Shown in pieces: positions 1-9,167 of a stretch of 64,000 nucleotides of DNA. Every line of letters starts with the position of its first letter. Positions within the stretch are counted from its first letter, which is position 1. A model generated the notes under the pieces. The model saw only the letters and a list, made by a program, of their open reading frames with translations. It was not told the DNA's origin and ran no database searches. Both the position numbers and the translations under genes were made by a program. Origin of the DNA: an uncultured Rhodospirillales bacterium (GTDB lineage Bacteria; Pseudomonadota; Alphaproteobacteria; Acetobacterales; Acetobacteraceae); the NCBI GenBank assembly GCA_903835235.1, contig CAILMF010000044.1, positions 1 through 64,000 of the forward strand, written 5' to 3'.

Positions 1-3000
1 GCAGCGGCAGCAGCGCGGCCACGGCGCGCGGCGCGGCCGGGCCGGGCAGGGCGGCGCGCAACCGCCGCTCGGCCAGGGCGGCATCGCCCAGCGACTGCGC
101 CGCCAGCCCGGCCTGCAACTGGGCCTCATGGTCGCGCGGCAGGGCCTCGGCCAGGCTGTTCCACAGCCGCAGCGCCTCCGCGGTGTTGCCGGCCTCGGCC
201 TGCAACCGGGCCTGCAGCCGGATGATCCAGGCGTCGTTGCCCAGCAGCCTGCGGCCGGCATCCAGCACCGCCATGGCGCCGCCGGGGTCGCCCAGCTGGG
301 CCTTGGTTTCGGCGCAGCGCAGCACCGCCTCCAGGTCGCGCGGCTGCAACCGCAGCAGGGATTCCCACAGCGGCAGCGCCTCGCGCGCTTCGCGCAGGGC
401 CCGCAGCGTGCGGGCCAGGCCGCGCAGTGCTTCCGGCCCGGCACCCTCGCGCAGGGCCTTGCCGTACAGCGCCCGGGCCTCGGCCAGCTGGTTCTGCTGC
501 AGCCGCGCGCCGGCGGCGCCCAGCAGGGCTTCCTCGTCGCGCGGCAGCAGCCCCAGCAGGCGGTCCCAATTGGCCTGCGCGGTGGGCCAGTCCTGGCGCT
601 GCACGGCGGCGGTGGCGGCCTCGCGCTCCACCTCCCCGGCCGGAGGCAGCCAGGCCGCGGGCCGGGCCTGCAGCGGCGCCGCCAGGCCGTAGAGCGCGAG
701 CGTGCGCTGCGCCATGGCCTGCAGGCTGAAGCGCCCGCCGATGAAGCGCGGCGCGGCGTGGCGGGCCTCGGCGCGCCAGGCCGGGTCGGCCAGCACCGTG
801 GCCAGCCGGGCGGCCAGCGCCGCGGCCAGGTCCGCCTCGGCGGTCGTAGCGGCCGGCGCCGCTTCGGCACCCATATCCCGCGCCGCCTCGGCGTATGTAT
901 CCCGCGCCGCTTCGGCACCCATATCCCGCGCCGCCACTTCGGCGACGGTATGGCCGGTCACGCCCTCCACCAGCGTCTCCGGCACGCCGCCGACGCGCGT
1001 GGCCACCACCGGGCGGCCCAGCGCCTGCGCGGCCACCAGCATGCGCGGCAGGCCCTCGGTGCTGCTGGTCAGCAGCGCCACGTCCATCAGCCGCAGCCAG
1101 GGCGCCGGCTCCGGCCGGCCGGGCAGGTGCAGCCGGTCGGCGATGCCGCGGGCGGCGGCCTCGGCCAGCACCGCCTCGCGCAGCGGGCCTTCGCCGAGCA
1201 GCACGAAATGCGCCTCCGGCCGGGTGCGGGCCAGCAGGGCGCAGGCCGCCACCCACAGCAGCGGGCGCTTGGCCTCCACCAGCCGCATGGCGCCGCCCAC
1301 CACCGGGGCGCCGTGGGGAATGCCGAACTCCACCCGTAGCGCGGCGGCGCGGGCCGGGGCGGCGCGGCTGACCAGGTTGTCCAGGTCGAAGCCATGGCGC
1401 AGCACCTGGATGCGCCCGGCGGGCAGGCCGATCGCGGCGGCATCCTCCTCGGCGCCGGCCTGGCTGCTGTTGCTGAGCACCAGCCGGGGCGCCTCGGCCA
1501 GGGCGCGCCAGGCCAGCGGATTGCGCAGGCGGTGCCGGGTGGCATGGGCCGAGCGCAGCACATGCGGCACCCCCGCCAGCATGGCGGCGATGGCGCCGGC
1601 CAGGGCGCCGTCATCATGCCACAGATGCACCACGGCGGGCCGCAGCCGCAGGAAGCTGGCGTGCAGCCGGCGGATGGTGCCGGCCATGCCGGGCCCCAAC
1701 AGCGCCAGCAGGTCCTGCGCCGCCGGCGGCAGCTCGCTGGCCTCCAGCGGGGACAGGTCCTGCGCGGCCAGGTCGTGCACCGTGGCGCCGGCCTCCCGCA
1801 CCGCCGCCAGGTGCACCCGGCGGTCGGGGTGTTCGGTCAGCCGGGCGCAGACCAGGTGCAGCGGCGTGGCGCCGCCCAGCAGCTCCGCCAGGCCGCGCAA
1901 GGTGGCGATGATCTGCCGGCCGGCGCCGCCCGCCCCCAGCGCGGGATGCGCCAGCACGATCGGCCCGGCCTCCCATTCCGGCCGGCCGGGCTGGCCGGCG
2001 GCCAGGGCGGCCAGGCGCACCAGCAGGGCGGTGCCGAATTCGTCGGGGTTGGCCGGCGCCAGCGCGCGCGCCTGGGCAACCAGGTGTTCCTGGTGGCGCC
2101 AGGCCGCGGCCAGGCCAGGGGGAGGGCCAGGGGGAGGGGCAGGCAGCGCGGCTATGGGCAGCCCAGCATCCAGGCCAGCGGGCGGCGCCGCGGCCTGGCC
2201 CGGCTGCTGCGTGCCCAGCATCGCGCCCGCCAACGCCGGCGCGCCGTGCAGCAGCGCGATGCGCGAGGCGCGCAGCGCGTCCTCCGGCGTGGCCGGGGTG
2301 ATCTCGGCCAGCCGCTGGAGCATCTCGGCGCCGGGGAGCTGGCGGGCGCTGGCCTCGGCCACGCGCAGCCAGTCCGCCGGGCGGTCCTGGAATTGCTGCG
2401 TGGCGCGGCGCAGCGTGGCGGCGGCGTAGTCCAGCTCGCCGGCGGCCTGGAAGGCGTGCAGCACCTCCAGCCAGGCCCAGGGCTGGCGCCGATGCGTGGC
2501 CAGCGCCTGGCCGGCCAGGGTGCGGGCGGCGGCATCCTCGCCGCGCGCCAGCAGCAGCCGCAGCCCGGCCCGCAGCGCCAGGTGCGGCGGCGCGGCGGCG
2601 GCGGCGCGGGCGGGGTCCAGCAGCGCCGTCGCCTCGGAAAGCCGGCCGCAGCCCAGCAGCAGCAGGCCGCAGCGCAGCGCCAGTTCCAGCGCGGTGGCAT
2701 CGGCCCGGGGCGGCAACCCCGCGGCCAGGGTGCTGTCGAACCGCGCCAGCACCGCTTCCGCCGTCAGTCGCCGCCGCAGCAGGCGCAGCAGCAGCAGGGC
2801 GGCGGCGTCGAAGCCCGGCTGGGCGCCGACCAGCGGCTCCAGCACGGCCAGGGCTTCATCCGTGCGGCCGTGGCGATGCAGATGGCCGGCATGGCCCAGC
2901 CGCAGCGCGGGGTCGTGCGGATGCGCCGCCAGCGCGGCGGCCCAGGCGGCTTCCGTCGCCACCGGCTGGTCCAGCGCGTCCAGGCAGCGCGCCCTTTCGT

Positions 3001-3898
3001 GCAGCAGGCCGAGGTCGCCGGGGTCCTGCTCCAGCGCCTCGCGCAAGGTCTCCAGCGCGGCCTCGGCCTGGCCGCTGCGGCGCAGTGCCTCCGCCAGGTG
3101 CAGGGCCGCCTTGCTGTCCTGCGGGCGCAGATGCAGCAGGCGGCGCCAGCTGCGCGCGGCTTCCGGCCAGCGCTGGCTGCGATGCAGCGCCCCCGCCAGC
3201 TCGGCCAGCGGTTCCGGCGCCTGCGGATTGGCCTGGGCCAGCAGGCGCAGCGGCGCCAGCGCCTGGGCATGCGCGCCCCGCGCCAGCAGCGCCTTGGCCA
3301 GCGCCGCCTGGTTCATCAGCTCCTGCGGCTCCAGCTGCGCCATCACGTGCAGCAGCGCCAGCGCGGCATCGGGGGCGGCGGCCGGCAGCGCGCGGCGCAG
3401 CCGGTCGTGCCGCTGGTGGGTGGGCAGGTCGCCCAGCATCCGCGCCGCCAGCGCCAGCGCAAAGGGATGGTCCGGCCGCAGCGCCAGGGCGCGCAGCAGG
3501 GCTTCCATCGCCGGGCCGATGCGGCCCTGCTGGCCCTGCAATTCCGCCAGCCGTGCCCAGGCCTCGAACTCCCCGGGGGCCAGCGCCAGCACGCCGCGCC
3601 AGGCGGCCAGGGCGGCGGCGGGGTCCAGCGTGGTTTCGGCACGGGCCAGCACCACCAGCGGGCGCGGGTCGCGCGGCGCCAGCCGGGCGGCCTGCTGGGC
3701 GGTGCGGGCGGCTTCCGCCGGCTGCTGCGCGAAGCACAGCGCCTCCGCCAGCCGCAGCTGGCATTCGGCATCGGCCGGGTTGGCCGCGGCCAGGGCCTGC
3801 CACAGCGCGGTGGCCTGCGGCCAGTCGCGCAGCCCGGTGGCTTCCAGCGCGGCGCGGCGCTGCGTGTCCGCCCGGGGCGGCGCCAGGCTGTCGTTCAT
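1..3898 (-). CDS. TPR-repeat glycosyltransferase, GT4-like (C-terminus beyond window)
   Basis: One uninterrupted leftward frame of 1299 codons runs from ATG at 3898 (MNDSLAPP) off the left edge, so the protein is incomplete. Residues 1 to about 620 are alanine/leucine-rich helical repeats of TPR type. About 640-980 is a GT-B glycosyltransferase fold with a GT4-like donor site (STEGLPRMLVAAQALG, near residue 946). From about 1070 TPR-like repeats resume. It probably transfers a sugar from an activated donor during surface-glycan assembly, in keeping with the two sugar epimerases beside it. Oddity: residues about 990-1013 are three near-identical 8-residue units (RDMGAEAA type) from a 24-bp tandem duplication. 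Donor and acceptor cannot be read from sequence. Confidence 0.85.
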   Translation of the reverse strand, partial: MNDSLAPPRADTQRRAALEATGLRDWPQATALWQALAAANPADAECQLRLAEALCFAQQPAEAARTAQQAARLAPRDPRPLVVLARAETTLDPAAALAAWRGVLALAPGEFEAWARLAELQGQQGRIGPAMEALLRALALRPDHPFALALAARMLGDLPTHQRHDRLRRALPAAAPDAALALLHVMAQLEPQELMNQAALAKALLARGAHAQALAPLRLLAQANPQAPEPLAELAGALHRSQRWPEAARSWRRLLHLRPQDSKAALHLAEALRRSGQAEAALETLREALEQDPGDLGLLHERARCLDALDQPVATEAAWAAALAAHPHDPALRLGHAGHLHRHGRTDEALAVLEPLVGAQPGFDAAALLLLRLLRRRLTAEAVLARFDSTLAAGLPPRADATALELALRCGLLLLGCGRLSEATALLDPARAAAAAPPHLALRAGLRLLLARGEDAAARTLAGQALATHRRQPWAWLEVLHAFQAAGELDYAAATLRRATQQFQDRPADWLRVAEASARQLPGAEMLQRLAEITPATPEDALRASRIALLHGAPALAGAMLGTQQPGQAAAPPAGLDAGLPIAALPAPPPGPPPGLAAAWRHQEHLVAQARALAPANPDEFGTALLVRLAALAAGQPGRPEWEAGPIVLAHPALGAGGAGRQIIATLRGLAELLGGATPLHLVCARLTEHPDRRVHLAAVREAGATVHDLAAQDLSPLEASELPPAAQDLLALLGPGMAGTIRRLHASFLRLRPAVVHLWHDDGALAGAIAAMLAGVPHVLRSAHATRHRLRNPLAWRALAEAPRLVLSNSSQAGAEEDAAAIGLPAGRIQVLRHGFDLDNLVSRAAPARAAALRVEFGIPHGAPVVGGAMRLVEAKRPLLWVAACALLARTRPEAHFVLLGEGPLREAVLAEAAARGIADRLHLPGRPEPAPWLRLMDVALLTSSTEGLPRMLVAAQALGRPVVATRVGGVPETLVEGVTGHTVAEVAARDMGAEAARDTYAEAARDMGAEAAPAATTAEADLAAALAARLATVLADPAWRAEARHAAPRFIGGRFSLQAMAQRTLALYGLAAPLQARPAAWLPPAGEVEREAATAAVQRQDWPTAQANWDRLLGLLPRDEEALLGAAGARLQQNQLAEARALYGKALREGAGPEALRGLARTLRALREAREALPLWESLLRLQPRDLEAVLRCAETKAQLGDPGGAMAVLDAGRRLLGNDAWIIRLQARLQAEAGNTAEALRLWNSLAEALPRDHEAQLQAGLAAQSLGDAALAERRLRAALPGPAAPRAVAALLPL
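858..929. repeat. 24-bp in-frame tandem triplication inside the glycosyltransferase
   Basis: Three abutting 24-bp units at 858-881, 882-905 and 906-929. Units 1 and 3 are identical; unit 2 differs at a few bases, giving DTYAEAAR instead of DMGAEAAR on the minus strand. Being a multiple of three it keeps the frame and adds residues after the GT4 domain. Confidence 0.9.
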
Positions 3899-4031
3899 GC
3901 CGGCAGGGCGGGGGCGCGCGCGGCGTCGGCGGGTCGGTCAGGTGCCAGGACGCCGGGGCCAATGCTCATTGCGCCGCGTGATACCAAGGCGCTTCCCGCC
4001 TGACAAGGAATCCACCTGCTGTGCGGCAGGG

Positions 4032-5033
4032 TCAGCCGCCGTGATAGTCGCGGTACCAGGCAACGAAATTCGCCACGCCCTCGGCCACGCGCACCCGCGG
4101 CTGGAAGCCGGTCAGCGCCTGCAGCAGCCGGGTATTGGCGAAGGTGGCGGTGACCTCGCCGGGCTGCATCGGCAGGTAGGTGCGGATCGCCGCCTTGCCG
4201 ACGCAGCGCTCGATCTCCGTGATGAAGTCCAGCAGCTGCACCGGCTCGCCCAGGCCGATATTCACCAGCCGGAATGGCGCCACCGGGCTGAGGCTGTCGA
4301 AGGCGCCGACCGGCTGGCCCTGCACCGGGATGGCGTCGGCCAGCCGCACGATGCCCTCGACCAGGTCGTCGATGTAGGTGAAGTCCCGCTGCATGTCGCC
4401 GTTGTTGTGGATGTCGATCGGCAGGCCGCGGGCGATGGCGTCGGTGAACTTGTACGGCGCCATGTCCGGCCGGCCCCAGGGCCCATAGACCGTGAAGAAG
4501 CGGAAGGCGGTGATCGGCTGGCGCCACAGGTGGCTGTAGGCATGCGCCATCAGCTCCGACGCCGTCTTGGTGGCGGCGTAGATCGTCAGCGGCGTCACCG
4601 CGGGGTCCTGCTCCTCGAACGGCATGCGGGTATTGGCGCCGTAGGCGGAGCTGGTGGAGGCCAGCATCAGGTGGCGCACCGGGTGGCGGCGGACCAGCTC
4701 CAGCAGGTTGAAGCTGCCGACGACGTTGCTCTCGACGTAGCTTTCCGGGTGTTCCAGCGCGTAGCGCACGCCGGCCTGGGCGGCCAGGTGGATCACCACC
4801 TCGGGGCGTTCGGACTCGAACACCGCCGAGGTCGCGGGCATGTCCGCCAGGTTGACCAGGTGGGCGCGGAAGTTCGGGCGCTCGGCCAGGATGGCGTGGC
4901 GGCGCTGCTTCAGGGTTACGTCGTAATAGGGCACCATGCTGTCGATGCCGGCGACGTCATGGCCTTCCGCCAACAGCCGGCGCGCCAGGTGGAACCCGAT
5001 GAACCCAGCCGTGCCGGTGACGAGGATCTTCAT
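4032..5033 (-). CDS. NAD-dependent epimerase, UDP-glucuronate 4-epimerase type
   Basis: 333 aa extended-SDR enzyme. The N-terminus MKILVTGTAGFIG has the NAD motif G7xxG10xxG13. The segment PYYDVTLKQRR, about residues 36-46, is typical of UDP-glucuronate epimerases. The serine-rich strand ASTSSAYG and the catalytic YxxxK (YAATK) follow. It would interconvert UDP-glucuronate and UDP-galacturonate for polysaccharide synthesis. It is transcribed towards the glycosyltransferase, 133 bp upstream of it, and diverges from the 2-epimerase at 5118. The C-terminus (VAWYRDYH) matches the family end, so the gene is full length. Exact nucleotide-sugar specificity is inferred from family resemblance. Confidence 0.87.
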   Translation of the reverse strand: MKILVTGTAGFIGFHLARRLLAEGHDVAGIDSMVPYYDVTLKQRRHAILAERPNFRAHLVNLADMPATSAVFESERPEVVIHLAAQAGVRYALEHPESYVESNVVGSFNLLELVRRHPVRHLMLASTSSAYGANTRMPFEEQDPAVTPLTIYAATKTASELMAHAYSHLWRQPITAFRFFTVYGPWGRPDMAPYKFTDAIARGLPIDIHNNGDMQRDFTYIDDLVEGIVRLADAIPVQGQPVGAFDSLSPVAPFRLVNIGLGEPVQLLDFITEIERCVGKAAIRTYLPMQPGEVTATFANTRLLQALTGFQPRVRVAEGVANFVAWYRDYHGG

Positions 5034-5117
5034 GCTGTTGCCGCCTGTTCTGCCGGCGCTTCTAGGGGCAGGGGGTGGGGCTGTCCACAACCGCCCGGTT
5101 GCCGCGGGGTGGCGCCG

Positions 5118-6218
5118 GTGAGCCTGCCGCTGCTGCACCTGCCACTGTTGCATCTGGTTGCCGCGGCCCGGCCGAACCTGCCCAAGCTTTCGGTGCTGTG
5201 GGCCGCCCTGGCGATGCAGCCCGGGCTGGCCACGGCGCGGCTGGTGCATACCGGGCAGCATTACGACAGCGCGATGTTCGGCGCGCATCTGGGTGACCTG
5301 GGCCTGCCGGCGCCGCACCATGCGCTGGGCATCAGCGGCGGCAGCCACGCCGACCTGACCGGCCGCACCATGCTGGCCCTGGAGCAACTGTGGCAGCGCG
5401 AACGCCCGGCCCTGGTGGTGGTGGTGGGCGATGTCGACGGCACGCTGGCCGCCGCCCTGGCCGCACGCAAGCTGGGGCTGCCCGTGGTGCATCTGGAAGC
5501 CGGGCTGCGCGGCGGCCACCCCGACATGGCCGAGGAGATCAACCGCCGCGCCGTGGATGCGATCTCCACGTTGCTCTGGCCGCCCTCGCTGGGCGCGGCC
5601 GAGACGCTGCTGCGCGAGGGACATCCGCCCGGCCGCGTGGTGGCGGTGGGCAACACCATGGCGGCGAGCCTGCTGGCCGCGCTGCCTGCCGCCCGCGCCC
5701 GCGCGCTGCCGGCGGGGCTGACGCCGGGCGGCTATGGCGTGCTGACGCTGCACCGGGCCGAGAACGTGGACGCGCCGGCGCGGCTGGCGGCCTGGCTGGG
5801 CGCGGTGGCGCAGGTGGCGCGGCGGCTGCCGCTGGCCTGGCCGCTGCATCCGCGCACGGCGAAGCGCATGGCCGAAGCCGGGCTGGCGATGCCGGACGGC
5901 GTGCTGGTGCTGCCGCCGCTGGGCTACCTGGATTTCCTCGGCCTGCTGGCCCGCGCCCGGCTGGTGGCCAGCGACAGCGGCGGCATCCAGGAGGAAGCGA
6001 CCATGCTGGACCTGCCGTGCCTTACCCTGCGCGAGAGCACGGAACGCCCGGAGACGCTTTCCGGCAGCCGGCTGGTGCCGCCGGAAGCCCTGGCCGACGC
6101 GGTGGACGAGGTGCTGGCTGGCGCCTGGCCGCATGCGGTGCGCCCACCGCTATGGGACGACCAGGTGGGCGCGCGGATGGTGGCCAGCCTTGCAGCCTTT
6201 CTGGCGGAGCGGCGCTGA
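5118..6218 (+). CDS. wecB: UDP-N-acetylglucosamine 2-epimerase (non-hydrolysing)
   Basis: 366 aa from the GTG at 5118, chosen because the family N-terminal strand (LLHLVAAARPNLPKL) starts a few residues later and GGGGTGG lies just upstream; no ATG fits. Family signatures are present in order: HTGQHYD near residue 48, LEAGLRGG, EEINRR, LHRAENVD, HPRT and SDSGGIQEEA. It interconverts UDP-GlcNAc and UDP-ManNAc in the cytoplasm, feeding surface-glycan assembly. Its TGA overlaps the ATG of the LysR gene by one base (TGATG), so the two are probably translationally coupled although functionally dissimilar. Confidence 0.88.
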   Translation: MSLPLLHLPLLHLVAAARPNLPKLSVLWAALAMQPGLATARLVHTGQHYDSAMFGAHLGDLGLPAPHHALGISGGSHADLTGRTMLALEQLWQRERPALVVVVGDVDGTLAAALAARKLGLPVVHLEAGLRGGHPDMAEEINRRAVDAISTLLWPPSLGAAETLLREGHPPGRVVAVGNTMAASLLAALPAARARALPAGLTPGGYGVLTLHRAENVDAPARLAAWLGAVAQVARRLPLAWPLHPRTAKRMAEAGLAMPDGVLVLPPLGYLDFLGLLARARLVASDSGGIQEEATMLDLPCLTLRESTERPETLSGSRLVPPEALADAVDEVLAGAWPHAVRPPLWDDQVGARMVASLAAFLAERR

Positions 6219-7099
6219 TGGACAAGTTCATGGCGCTGACCGTCTTCGCCCGCGTGGTGGAGCAGGGCGGCTTCACCGCGGCGGCGACCAAGCTGGGGCT
6301 CACGCCTTCCGCGGTGACGAAGACGATTGCGCGGCTGGAGGACGAGGTCGGCACGCAATTGTTCAACCGCACCACCAGGCGGCTGCGCCCCACCGACTTT
6401 GGGCAGGAATTCTATGAACGCTGCGTCCACATCCTGGCCGACCTGGAGGATGCGGAAGCCACGCTGAAGCGCGGCAGCGTGGTCTCCCGCGGCCGGGTGC
6501 GCGCCGTGGTGCCGCTGAGCTTCGGCCGCGTGACCCTGATGCCGGAGCTGCCGGCCTTCTTCGAACGCTATCCCGAGATTTCGCTGGAACTGCATTTCAG
6601 CGATGGCAGCGTCGATCTGATCGCCGAGGGCTTCGACCTGGCGGTACGCACCGGCACCTTCAGCGATTCGCGGCTGACCACGCGGCTGCTGACGCGCGGC
6701 GTGCAGGTGACGGTGGCCTCGCCGCGCTACCTGGCCAAGTACGGCGAGCCGCAGACGCCGCAGGAATTGCAGGGCCACAATTGCCTGATCAGCCGCTTCG
6801 GCCCGGAATGGAGTTTCCGCGGTGAGGACGGAAGGCCCTTCACGCTGCGGGTGCATGGCAACGCCGTGATCAACAGCGGCGACGCGCTGCGCGAGGCCGC
6901 GGTGGCCGGCACCGGCGTGGCGCAGGGCACCTGGTGGCTGTATCGCAAGGACCTGGAGCGCGGCGACGTGCGCGCGATCTTGCAGCCCTGGGAAGGCGAA
7001 GGCGCGCCGGTTTCGGTGCTGTACCCGCCGCAGCGGCATCTGCCGGCCAAGCTGCGCGCCTTCATCGACTTTCTGGTGCAGATCACCCGGACGGGGTGA
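6218..7099 (+). CDS. LysR-family transcriptional regulator
   Basis: 293 aa. The N-terminal winged helix-turn-helix (about residues 1-60) contains GGFTAAATKLGLTPSAVTK and ends RRLRPTDFG, diagnostic of LysR proteins. The effector domain follows (about 90-290), with DGSVDLIAEGFDLAVRTG typical of the CrgA/DmlR-like subgroup. The ATG overlaps the wecB stop as TGATG. LysR regulators usually control a divergent neighbour, but here upstream is wecB in the same direction and downstream are convergent genes, so its target is unclear. A perfect hairpin at 7156-7176 ends the unit. Confidence 0.9.
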   Translation: MDKFMALTVFARVVEQGGFTAAATKLGLTPSAVTKTIARLEDEVGTQLFNRTTRRLRPTDFGQEFYERCVHILADLEDAEATLKRGSVVSRGRVRAVVPLSFGRVTLMPELPAFFERYPEISLELHFSDGSVDLIAEGFDLAVRTGTFSDSRLTTRLLTRGVQVTVASPRYLAKYGEPQTPQELQGHNCLISRFGPEWSFRGEDGRPFTLRVHGNAVINSGDALREAAVAGTGVAQGTWWLYRKDLERGDVRAILQPWEGEGAPVSVLYPPQRHLPAKLRAFIDFLVQITRTG

Positions 7100-7155
7100 G
7101 CGCGGAAGGCAGGGGCGTCAGCGCCGGCCCAGGCGCAGGCGCCAACACAGCGTCA

Positions 7156-7176
7156 CCACCGGGCTGGTCCCGGTGG
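7156..7176. terminator. Perfect hairpin between convergent genes
   Basis: CCACCGGG-CTGGT-CCCGGTGG, an 8-bp perfect stem between the LysR stop (7099) and the convergent AhpD-like stop (7198). No T-run follows on either strand, so intrinsic termination is possible but not certain. Confidence 0.45.
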
Positions 7177-7197
7177 TCCGCGGCTGCGGCCCTCACG

Positions 7198-7746
7198 TCA
7201 CTTCTCCCACGGGATCGGCACGCCGCCGGGCGCCGGGATCTGGAAGGTGTTCAACTGCATCGCCAGCAGGCTGTAGTAGCCAACCAGGCCGGTCAGCTCC
7301 ACCGCGCCCTTGTTGCCGAACAGCCCCTGCACGGCGGCGAAGGTCGCATCCGGCACCTTGCCCTCGCGCAGCAGCACACGGACGAAATCATGCACGATGC
7401 GGTCGGCATCCTCGGTGAAGGGCGGGGTCTGGCCCTGGCCGATGGCGTCGATGACCGCCTGGGGCACGCCCTGCTTGGCGGCGATGGGCGCATGCGCGTG
7501 CCATTCCACCGCGGCCTTCCAATGCTGGCCGACACATAGAATGGCGAGTTCGCGCAGCCGCATCGGCACGCTGCATTCGTAGCGGATGAAGACGCCGAGC
7601 TGCTCGACCCGGGCGCAGAGTTCCGGGCTGGTCAGCAGCGCCTTGAACGGCCCGCCAACGCCACCGCGGGCGCCCGAGGCGATGCGGTCGTAAGCGACCT
7701 TCTGGGCTTCGTCCAACTGGTCGTAGCTGATCTCTGGCAGGCGCAT
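7198..7746 (-). CDS. Carboxymuconolactone decarboxylase / AhpD-like protein
   Basis: 182 aa. The ATG follows GGGAG (GGGAGAGAAACATG). The central part matches the CMD/AhpD fold: a helical pair around ELAILCVGQHW and EWHAHAPIAAKQGV (about residues 68-95), then a second helix pair. Related proteins are peroxidase-like AhpD partners or muconolactone decarboxylases; the usual CxxC pair is replaced by a single Cys in CVGQH, so peroxiredoxin-reductase activity is doubtful. It lies next to a luciferase-like monooxygenase on the same strand and probably belongs to the same catabolic unit. Confidence 0.8.
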   Translation of the reverse strand: MRLPEISYDQLDEAQKVAYDRIASGARGGVGGPFKALLTSPELCARVEQLGVFIRYECSVPMRLRELAILCVGQHWKAAVEWHAHAPIAAKQGVPQAVIDAIGQGQTPPFTEDADRIVHDFVRVLLREGKVPDATFAAVQGLFGNKGAVELTGLVGYYSLLAMQLNTFQIPAPGGVPIPWEK

Positions 7747-7765
7747 GTTTCTCTCCCCTGGGAGC

Positions 7766-7803
7766 CTGATCGGCCGAGGCGAATGCCGCTGGCCGTGAAT
7801 CAG
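7766..7803. repeat. REP-like palindromic element (CTGATCGGCC ... GTGAATCAG)
   Basis: 38-bp imperfect palindrome with ends CTGAT/ATCAG and an inner GAGGCG...CCGCTGG arm, 19 bp upstream of the AhpD-like start. The same element recurs at 12670, 12726 and 19904, with looser relatives at 19245 and 20915. Confidence 0.7.
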
Positions 7804-7874
7804 CCTCCCTCTTGTTCAATTGCAAACGGCCCGCAGCTTGCGCCACGGGCCGTGCGCGTACAATGCGGCCGGCG

Positions 7875-8873
7875 CTATTCGGCGGCCACGGCCTGCACCG
7901 GGTCGTTCTCGAAGGCCGACATGACCTCCTGCTTGAAGGCGCGCAGCCCGGCCGGCGTCGCGGTCGGGTCGGCCATCAGGATGTTCTCCACGCCACCGGC
8001 CTGCAGCTTGCGCAGCCGGGCGATGATCTCCTGCGGCGTGCCCAGCAGCGGCGCGTCGTCTTCCTCGATGCTCTTCGGGCGCTCGCCCTTGGCCAGGTCG
8101 CCGATGACGCTGACCACGCGCTTGCGGGTGGCGAAGGCGGCCTCGCGCTCGGCCTCGGTGTGGAACATCTGCAGGGCGCGGGTCACGCCGACCATCATCG
8201 GGTTGTAGGCGCGGCCGACCTTGGCGCATTCGTCGCGGAAGATCGCGGTGCGCTCGATCACCTGCTTCACGCTGGCCAGCTGGTCGAACAGCACGTTGTA
8301 GCCCTCGCGCGCGGCGCGTCGGATGCTGCCTTCGCTGCCGGCGGCCATCCACAGCGGCGGGTGCGGCCGGGTCAGCGGCTCCGGCTCGACGATCACGTTC
8401 TCCAGGTTCCAGCGCTTGCCGTGGTGGCTCCAGCGGCCCTCGGTGGTCCAGGCCTTGCGGATGATCTCCAGGGCCTCGTCGAAGCGCTCGGTCGCCTCAT
8501 TGATGTCGATGCAGAAGCCATCGAACTCGGCCTGGCGATAGCCCTTGCCGACGCCGAAGTCGAAGCGGCCGCCGGTCAGCAGGTCCAGCGTCGCAGCCTG
8601 CTCCGCCACCAGCACCGGGTTGTGCCAGGGCATCACCACCACGGCGGTGCCGAGGCGAATGCGCGTGGTCTTGGCCGCCAGGTAGGCCAGCAGGGTCATC
8701 GAGGCCGAAACCTGGCCCTGACCGGTGAAGTGGTGCTCCACCATGAACAGGCTGTGGAAGCCCAGGCGGTCGGCCTCGCAGATGTAGTCGATGTAGTCCT
8801 TGTAGCCGTGGCTGTCGCTGACATCGCCGGTGCCGCGCTTGGTGCGGGCGCCTCCGAACAAACCAAACCGCAT
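7875..8873 (-). CDS. LLM-class (luciferase-like) flavin-dependent monooxygenase
   Basis: 332 aa from the ATG at 8873, preceded by GGGAGCC at good spacing; a longer upstream frame is open but lacks family similarity. It shows the bacterial-luciferase TIM-barrel pattern: MRFGLFGG, EADRLGFHSLFMVEHH (about residues 34-49), ASMTLLAYLAAKT, RLGTAVVVMPWHNPV, LTGGRFDFGVGKGY and PLWMAAGS. It oxidises an organic substrate using reduced FMN or F420; the substrate is unknown. It diverges from the SDR operon at 9168, suggesting a shared degradative pathway and regulatory region. Confidence 0.85.
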   Translation of the reverse strand: MRFGLFGGARTKRGTGDVSDSHGYKDYIDYICEADRLGFHSLFMVEHHFTGQGQVSASMTLLAYLAAKTTRIRLGTAVVVMPWHNPVLVAEQAATLDLLTGGRFDFGVGKGYRQAEFDGFCIDINEATERFDEALEIIRKAWTTEGRWSHHGKRWNLENVIVEPEPLTRPHPPLWMAAGSEGSIRRAAREGYNVLFDQLASVKQVIERTAIFRDECAKVGRAYNPMMVGVTRALQMFHTEAEREAAFATRKRVVSVIGDLAKGERPKSIEEDDAPLLGTPQEIIARLRKLQAGGVENILMADPTATPAGLRAFKQEVMSAFENDPVQAVAAE

Positions 8874-9167
8874 GTGACGGCTCCCTTGGACCCGGGTTGA
8901 ATCTGGCCCGCACTGTGCGGCAGGCCGGCCATGGAAAGAAAGGCCGAAATCGGCAAATCTGCCGTGCCGTACTGTCCGAAATGCCGGCGTGGCCGATTTG
9001 GGCTGCCGGCGCGGCCTGGACCGGGGCAGGCTGGCCAAGTACATCAGTCGGACGTCGTTCGGCAGCATTGCGCGGAGTACGGACGGCGCGGGCCGCGCGG
9101 GTCCGCTGGCCGAAGCACCGGCCAACCGCGCCAACAACCGGGCCTGGCCCGGCAAGGGGAGAATGCC
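8874..9167. promoter_or_regulatory. Divergent intergenic region with palindromic sites
   Basis: 294 bp between divergent catabolic operons with no convincing ORF. It contains CCGCAC-T-GTGCGG at 8909-8921 and GCCGA-AA-TCGGC near 8942-8953, operator-sized inverted repeats close to the luciferase-like gene start. No regulator gene adjoins and no clear -35/-10 pair was identified. Confidence 0.4.

Noticed and set aside
1394-4003. An 869-codon plus-strand frame rich in Gln and Arg
   Set aside because: Antisense shadow of the TPR glycosyltransferase, which has real family motifs and continues through the same interval without a stop.
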